Source of the DNA: Haloprofundus marisrubri | GTDB lineage: Archaea > Halobacteriota > Halobacteria > Halobacteriales > Haloferacaceae | Length of the DNA: 64,000 nucleotides | Assembly: GCF_001469955.1 (NCBI RefSeq) | Contig: NZ_LOPU01000029.1 | Span: forward strand, 620,001 to 684,000 | Direction of reading: 5' to 3' | Part shown: positions 59,439-64,000 of the stretch, in pieces | Position numbering within the stretch: position 1 is the stretch's first letter | Layout: each line of letters begins with the position of its first letter | The notes under the pieces: model-generated | Told to the model about the DNA's origin: nothing | Databases searched by the model: none | Seen by the model: only the letters and a program-made list of their open reading frames with translations | Translations under genes and position numbers: made by a program

Positions 59439-60787
59439 TGGAAGAAACCGGCGTCATCTCCGGTGTGAGCGTCTCGCACGTCAACGCGACCGTCGACGAA
59501 GTCGAGGCCGCCTGCCACGACGACGTCCGGACGACCATCTCGGCGTTGCTGGCGCGCGACGGCGTCGAAGAGGCGTACGTCATCCAGACGTGTAACCGCG
59601 CGGAGGCGTACGTCGTCACCGAGCGACCCGCTCTCGGTGCGGCGGCGCTCTCTGATTTCGCCCCCGACGTCCGCGACGGCGCGGTGGTCACGCTCGACCA
59701 CGAGGCGAGTCTCCGTCACCTGATGCGCGTCGCCGCCGGCTTGGAGTCGCTCGTCCTCGGCGAGGACCAGATTCTCGGCCAACTGCGGCGCGCGGAGTCG
59801 GAAGCCCGCGCCGTCGACGGCATCGGAACGATGCTCGAAGACGCTCTCCGAAAGGCGATTCACGTCGGCGAGCGCGCACGCACGGAGACGAGGATAAACG
59901 AGGGTGCGGTGTCGCTCGGCAGCGCCGCCGTCCGCCTCGCCGACACCGAGACGACCGTCGAAGGCTCGACGGCGCTCGTCGTCGGCGCGGGTGAGATGGG
60001 CACACTGGCGGCGCGAGCGCTCGACGGCGCGAACGTCGAGCGTCTGCTCGTCGCCAACCGGACGGTGCCGCACGCCGAACATATCGCCGCCGAAGTCGAG
60101 GCCGACGCGTCGGCCGTCGCTCTCGATGCCGCTGCCGCCGCCGCCGACGAGGCCGATGTCGTCATCACGGCGACCAGCAGCACCGGCTACGTACTCGACG
60201 CCGAGACGCTCGCCGACGCCGGTGAGACGGTGCTCGTCGACATCGCCCAACCCCGCGACGTCGACCCGGCGGCGGACGACCTGCCGGGCGTCGTCGTCCG
60301 TGACATCGACGCACTCGAAACCGTCACCGCCGAGACCCGCGAGCGTCGTCGCTCCGAGACGGACGTCGTCGAGGCGATGATAGACGACGAACTCGCGCGC
60401 CTGCTCGACGCCTACAAGCGCAAACGCGCCGACGACGCCATCAGCGCGATGTACGAGAGCGCCGAAGCGGTCAAACACCGCGAGGTACAGACGGCGCTGT
60501 CGAAACTCGACGCGCAGGGCGAGATGACCGACGAACAGCGCGAGACGGTCGAAGCGCTCGCCGACGCGCTGGTCGGCCAACTGCTCGCCGCGCCGACGAA
60601 GTCGCTGCGCGACGCCGCCGCCGACGACGACTGGACGACCATCCAGACGGCGATGCAACTGTTCGACCCGGAGTTCGGAACCGGCGGTCCGGGCGGCATG
60701 CCGCCGTTCGGGACGGGCGAGGCGTCCGACGCGCCCGACGAAGAGGACGTGCCCTCGCACGTCTTCGAGCAGTACTCCGACGACTGA
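59435..60787 (+). CDS. hemA: Glutamyl-tRNA reductase
   Basis: A 450-residue enzyme with VIQTCNRAEAY (catalytic Cys53), AAGLESLVLGEDQILGQLR, VVGAGEMGTLAARAL NADPH site, and a C-terminal dimerisation domain. It reduces glutamyl-tRNA(Glu) to glutamate-1-semialdehyde, the committed step to tetrapyrroles. A C-terminal tail of about 40 residues (Gly/Pro-rich then acidic) follows the domain. ATG 59435 overlaps the Met8-like stop by 4 bp, so the two are translationally coupled. Confidence 0.95.
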   Translation: MMEETGVISGVSVSHVNATVDEVEAACHDDVRTTISALLARDGVEEAYVIQTCNRAEAYVVTERPALGAAALSDFAPDVRDGAVVTLDHEASLRHLMRVAAGLESLVLGEDQILGQLRRAESEARAVDGIGTMLEDALRKAIHVGERARTETRINEGAVSLGSAAVRLADTETTVEGSTALVVGAGEMGTLAARALDGANVERLLVANRTVPHAEHIAAEVEADASAVALDAAAAAADEADVVITATSSTGYVLDAETLADAGETVLVDIAQPRDVDPAADDLPGVVVRDIDALETVTAETRERRRSETDVVEAMIDDELARLLDAYKRKRADDAISAMYESAEAVKHREVQTALSKLDAQGEMTDEQRETVEALADALVGQLLAAPTKSLRDAAADDDWTTIQTAMQLFDPEFGTGGPGGMPPFGTGEASDAPDEEDVPSHVFEQYSDD

Positions 60788-60852
60788 CCGTTTTTGACCA
60801 CGGACTGCGAACGCGGGCAAACGTTAACCAGCCACCGTGCGACTTTCAGCGC

Positions 60853-61128
60853 ATGGCCGAACGACTGGACGACGACGAGATAGCGCGCCAACTACCCGAC
60901 GGCTGGGAACGCGACGACGACGAAATCGTCCGCGTCTACGAGTTCGACGACTATCTCTCGGGGGTGCAGTTCGCCACGCAGGTCGCGGAAGTCGCCGACG
61001 AGGAGTTCCACCACCCGGAGATACGCATCCGCTACGACGAGGTTGAAGTCCGTCTGACCAGCCACGAGGCCGGCGGCATCACCGACCAGGACCTGCGTCT
61101 CGCCTCGTTGTTCGACGACGAGTACTGA
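60853..61128 (+). CDS. Pterin-4a-carbinolamine dehydratase
   Basis: A 91-residue protein with the PCD motif: EEFHHPEIRIRYDEVEVRLTSHEAGGIT, with catalytic His53, His54 and His71 positions. It dehydrates 4a-hydroxytetrahydropterin or acts as an accessory in molybdopterin or pterin metabolism. A TATA-like GTTAACC is centred about 27 nt before the ATG. Its end overlaps the next gene by one base (TGATG). Confidence 0.9.
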   Translation: MAERLDDDEIARQLPDGWERDDDEIVRVYEFDDYLSGVQFATQVAEVADEEFHHPEIRIRYDEVEVRLTSHEAGGITDQDLRLASLFDDEY

Positions 61129-61490
61129 TGGACGCGGCGTACGTGTTCCGCGTCCGCTTCCGTCTCGAGACTGAGGTGGGTACCGCCGCACCCGACGAGT
61201 TCGAGACGGTGGTCCGAAAATCGGCAGCGACGCCGGGCGAGAACGGCTGGCTGTTCTTTCTGCACAACCTCTGGCGCGGCGAGGTCAACGACGACAGACA
61301 CGCCCGTTCGCTCGCGGAGTCGTGGCTCTCGGTGTCCGTTCTCGACGTGCAGTTCAGCGAACTCGAAACTGACGAAGCGTACTTCGAGGCGTTGAAAGCC
61401 GAAATCGCGGCGGACCTCGGCCGGTTCAACGCCGACAGTGTGAGCGAAGTCCTGAACAAGTATCTCGGGAGTTCGATTCGGGTTCGGTGA
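61128..61490 (+). CDS. LWR-salt protein
   Basis: A 120-residue protein of the haloarchaeal LWR-salt family, named for a central LWR motif, here in GWLFFLHNLWRGEVNDD (residues about 40-60). The rest is acidic alpha/beta. Function unknown. It starts at ATG 61128, sharing one base with the dehydratase stop, so the two form one operon. Confidence 0.85.
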   Translation: MDAAYVFRVRFRLETEVGTAAPDEFETVVRKSAATPGENGWLFFLHNLWRGEVNDDRHARSLAESWLSVSVLDVQFSELETDEAYFEALKAEIAADLGRFNADSVSEVLNKYLGSSIRVR

Positions 61491-61588
61491 GCGCGTCGTC
61501 GGCGTCGCTGAGCGCTTCGGAACGTTATCGGTCAGACGACTGTCGCCGGAACGGTTTTATCCGTCAGTTGGCTAGCTAGTAGTCCGAT

Positions 61589-62224
61589 ATGGTCTCCGAC
61601 GTCTACGATTTCTGGCTGTTCGACCTCGACGGGACGCTCATCGACGCCGAGTGGGAGTACACCCGGCGGACGTTCGACCGGGTCGGCGACCGACTCGGCA
61701 GAGCGTTCTCGGACCGCGAGGCGGAGATTCTCTGGCACGGCCTCGGCGGCGCGCGCAACGCCCAACTCCACGAGTGGGGCATCGACCCGGCGGAGTTCTG
61801 GCCCGCCTTTCACGCCGTCGAAGACCCGGCCGCCCGCGCGGAGGCGACGTACCTCCATCCCGACGCCGCGTTCGTCGCCGACTTGGACGTTCCCGTCGGA
61901 CTGGTGACGCACTGCCAGCAGTTTCTCGCCGACCCCGTGTTGGACCACCTCGACATCCGCGACTGGTTCGACACCATCGTCTGCTGTACCGACGATACGG
62001 GGTGGAAACCCGACCCCGGACCGGTGTCACACGCGATGTCGGACCTCGGGGTCGACGGCGCGGACGACGGCGTTCTCGCGGGCGACGGCGCGAACGACGT
62101 GGGTGCAGCGTGGAACGCCGGCCTCGACGGAATCCACATCGAACGACACGACCCGGAGCGTCGCGGACAGTGCGTGCTCGCCGACTACCGCATCCGCTCG
62201 TTCGAGGAGTTACTCGGAACGTAG
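61589..62224 (+). CDS. HAD-superfamily hydrolase
   Basis: A 211-residue HAD phosphatase with the four motifs: FDLDGT (11-16, nucleophile Asp12), THCQQ (motif II, Thr107), WKPDPGP (139-145, motif III lysine), and GDGANDVGAA (165-174, motif IV). A helical cap between motifs I and II makes it a C1-cap enzyme of phosphoglycolate-phosphatase type. Substrate unknown. TATA-like TTTTAT (61555-61560) is centred 31 nt before ATG 61589. Confidence 0.88.
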   Translation: MVSDVYDFWLFDLDGTLIDAEWEYTRRTFDRVGDRLGRAFSDREAEILWHGLGGARNAQLHEWGIDPAEFWPAFHAVEDPAARAEATYLHPDAAFVADLDVPVGLVTHCQQFLADPVLDHLDIRDWFDTIVCCTDDTGWKPDPGPVSHAMSDLGVDGADDGVLAGDGANDVGAAWNAGLDGIHIERHDPERRGQCVLADYRIRSFEELLGT

Positions 62225-62237
62225 CGTCGCGTCCGGA

Positions 62238-62885
62238 TTACTGGGGACGGACGAGTACGCGTCCGTCACCGAACAGCGCAAAAACCAGATTCTGGTACGA
62301 GAACCGAACCGACACCGACTCGCGGTGGCTGCCGTCGGCCGTGGGGCCGAGCAGACCGGCAAGTGCGTCGGGGTCGATAGCGTGGAACAGCGGCTTGCCC
62401 TCCGTCGGGACCACGCCGCTATACCCTTCGAGCGCCGAGGCGATGGTCGTCACCAACTCCTGTGGACCCTCCCAGTCGTGGTGTGCGAGCGGTTCCCATC
62501 CGTCGTCGGACAGCAGTATCGACTCGTCGACGACGCGTTCGAGGCGCGCGAAACTCTCCGCGCCGGATTTCTGCACGTAACCGTTCGCGTCTGTTCGTCG
62601 CGCCTCGTCGAGAATCGCTCCACTGGATTTCCCCGAGAACAGCACCAGCGGCATCGACGCGTCCTTCTCGCGGACGACCGACGCGAACAGTCGGCCGTCC
62701 GAGAGCGTCACCGAGTCGCTGACCACACAGTCGTACTCGTCGTCTTCGAGCAGTTCCAGTCCTTCGTCACCGCTCGACGCGTTCGTCAGTTCGAACCGGT
62801 CTCCCTCCGGGTTGAGCAACTGATTCGTGAGTTCTGTGACGCCCGGGTCGTCGTCGACGTGGAGTACCTTCGCCCCGATTGACAT
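62238..62885 (-). CDS. Response regulator with HalOD1 output domain
   Basis: A 215-residue protein: receiver domain (1-115) with Asp11, Asp12 acidic pocket, phospho-acceptor Asp57 in CVVSDSVTLSDG, and Lys106; then a HalOD1 output domain (about 125-215) ending SVRFSYQNLVFALFGDGRVL. This is a haloarchaeal single-protein two-component output of unknown target. No histidine kinase is next to it. TATA-like CGTATTTTACC (62906-62916) is centred 27 nt before ATG 62885. Confidence 0.88.
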   Translation of the reverse strand: MSIGAKVLHVDDDPGVTELTNQLLNPEGDRFELTNASSGDEGLELLEDDEYDCVVSDSVTLSDGRLFASVVREKDASMPLVLFSGKSSGAILDEARRTDANGYVQKSGAESFARLERVVDESILLSDDGWEPLAHHDWEGPQELVTTIASALEGYSGVVPTEGKPLFHAIDPDALAGLLGPTADGSHRESVSVRFSYQNLVFALFGDGRVLVRPQ

Positions 62886-63004
62886 AGCCCGCCCTTTCGG
62901 GAGTGGGGTAAAATACGTTTCTGCTATTCTCACAGTCTGAATAAATTACCTGTTTTGATATGAGAACGTTTGGCAGAGGAATCTACCCCGCGGAGCGTGT
63001 CGGG

Positions 63005-64000
63005 TTACGCCGCGTCGTAGCCGGTGAGTGTTTCGGCGTACTCCTCTGAATCGTCGAGGATGGCCCGTAACACGTCGACGCTCGGTTTTTCGGTTCGGTC
63101 GGGGTTGGCACGGACGCGAACGTCCTGACGCCCCAGCGAGACGAAGCCGAGACCGAGTCGGTCGGCGGTCGCCCGCAACCCGATACCCACGTCGGCGTCG
63201 CCGGCGAGAACGCGCCGGGCCGGACTCTCGGAGGCTTTCACCGAGCGGTCGAAGCCGTCGATTTCGGAGACGACGTCGTGACGCGAGACGCCGCGTTCGT
63301 CGGCCAACTCGGCGACGGCGTTGCCCAGACTCGTTCTAAGCCCCGAGTTCGAGTCGCGGTTGACGAACCGCAGGTCGTCGTCGACGAGCGACGCGACGCC
63401 GGCGACGCCCGCCGGGTTGCCGTCGGGGACGACGAGGCCCCACTCGCGTCGCCACCCACCCAAGTCCACGGCGTCGACGTCGCGTTCGACCGGGCCGGCG
63501 ACGACGGCCACGTCCGGCACGCCGTTTCGGAGGCGACGAAGCCCTTCTCTGCTCCCGACCGGCAGGTAGCGTGGCGTGCCGAGACGGTCGAGCAAGCGGT
63601 TCAACAGCGGGTCGTCCTCGCCGACGCCGAGAAGCGACGGCGCACGCACGTCCGGCGAGAACAGCAGCACGTCCACCTCCTCGCCTTCGGCGAGATACTC
63701 GGTGTCCGGGTGGACTTCGACGATACCGTCGGCTTCGACGAGACTCGTCGTCGCACCGCTGCCTTTGTCGACGGGGTAGACGAGCGTCTCTCCGTTCTCG
63801 CGTTCTACCAATCCGACGGGCATCAGTCGCATCCGACCCTCGCTGTAGCGTTCCTGAACCGCCATCTTCCCGCTCACCGTCGCCGTCTGCGGTTCCGGAA
63901 CGCCCGCCGCGCGGCGAACCGCCGGCGCGACGAACGTCCGGTAGATGGTGAGCGCCGACACCGGATAGCCCGGGAGGCCGACGTACGCCGACTCCTCCAA
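63005..64000 (-). CDS. MoeA-type molybdopterin protein fused to a periplasmic-binding-like domain, C-terminal part
   Basis: Open from the right window edge (the N-terminus is beyond it) to TAA 63005; 331 residues visible. Residues 1-110 are the MoeA C-terminal domains III-IV (GLPGYPVSALTIYRTFVAPA, the MoeA substrate-site segment; GRMRLMPVG). Residues about 125-331 are a PBP-like/LysR-substrate-domain fold (VGSREGLRRLRNGVPDVAVV; RFVNRDSNSGLRTSLGNAVA). Haloarchaeal MoeA proteins with such a fused domain may sense a molybdate or molybdopterin ligand. Function: insertion of molybdenum into molybdopterin. Confidence 0.85.
   Translation of the reverse strand: MEESAYVGLPGYPVSALTIYRTFVAPAVRRAAGVPEPQTATVSGKMAVQERYSEGRMRLMPVGLVERENGETLVYPVDKGSGATTSLVEADGIVEVHPDTEYLAEGEEVDVLLFSPDVRAPSLLGVGEDDPLLNRLLDRLGTPRYLPVGSREGLRRLRNGVPDVAVVAGPVERDVDAVDLGGWRREWGLVVPDGNPAGVAGVASLVDDDLRFVNRDSNSGLRTSLGNAVAELADERGVSRHDVVSEIDGFDRSVKASESPARRVLAGDADVGIGLRATADRLGLGFVSLGRQDVRVRANPDRTEKPSVDVLRAILDDSEEYAETLTGYDAA

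Noticed and set aside
58727-60820. A 697-codon open frame antisense to the siroheme/HemA genes
   Set aside because: GC-rich codon bias of the real genes removes stops in the antisense frame. The plus-strand proteins have clear family motifs and the antisense product has none.

Overview
The window looks like chromosomal DNA of a halophilic archaeon (class Halobacteria). Predicted proteins are very acidic, the DNA is GC-rich with GC-biased third codon positions, and several families are archaeal or haloarchaeal: archaeal DnaG, MptA, type IV pilins with class III signal peptides, HalOD1 response regulator output, LWR-salt protein, DUF7521, HFX_2341-type regulator and the amphi-Trp domain. Most first genes have a TATA-like box centred about 27 nt before the start codon, i.e. 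leaderless mRNAs. No rRNA, insertion sequence, integrase or CRISPR array was seen. One tRNA-Ile(GAT) is present.

Layout. 1-4,112: stress protein end, nitroreductase, two small proteins, a KaiC-like ATPase with an FG-repeat tail, NAD kinase. 4,377-10,430: carB, a conserved protein, a hyperacidic protein, a flavin oxidoreductase. 10,479-16,758: acetyltransferase, a membrane protein paired with a secreted arylsulfotransferase-like protein, a MacB-type ABC exporter. 16,954-24,865: conserved proteins, a NirB-like flavoprotein, MptA (pterin/archaeosine entry), a TrmB regulator, a DUF255 thioredoxin protein, archaeal DnaG. 25,101-34,439: DUF3311-symporter pair, YqcI/YcgG-isochorismatase pair, HFX_2341 regulator, enolase-like protein, DUF1405 protein, ion channel with two RCK modules, PdxS. 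34,578-43,478: stress protein, homoserine kinase, Eis-like acetyltransferase, SUI1 factor, pilin, zinc-finger protein, and a regulator-DUF7521-DUF7521 operon facing a Sensor-domain membrane protein. 43,672-50,528: lipoproteins, M20 amidohydrolase, zinc alcohol dehydrogenase, DUF4177 pair, tRNA-Ile, FxsA. 50,616-56,181: acetyltransferase and DUF92 operon, two dissimilar cis-prenyltransferase homologues, a DUF389 protein and a second pilin. 56,347-64,000: rhodanese lipoprotein, the siroheme/heme genes (siroheme decarboxylase, Met8-like, HemA), pterin dehydratase, LWR-salt, HAD hydrolase, HalOD1 regulator and a MoeA fusion cut by the window edge.

Two observations stand out. First, seven genes whose TATA box is too far upstream for a leaderless start have a mini-ORF (11-55 codons) that begins at or within about 11 nt of the predicted transcription start and ends on, or within 3 nt of, the main start codon (ATGA or TGATG overlaps in five cases). 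Six of the seven carry a GGAG or GAGG motif inside the mini-ORF 5-8 nt before the main ATG. This suggests a shared arrangement in which a leaderless mini-ORF delivers ribosomes to a Shine-Dalgarno-assisted reinitiation site. Second, the two cis-prenyltransferase homologues divide the conserved motifs between them: one keeps the catalytic DGNRR motif but lacks the C-terminal RRFG, the other keeps RRFG but lost DGNRR. This is the split seen in heteromeric eukaryotic (CPT/NgBR) and Methanosarcina enzymes.
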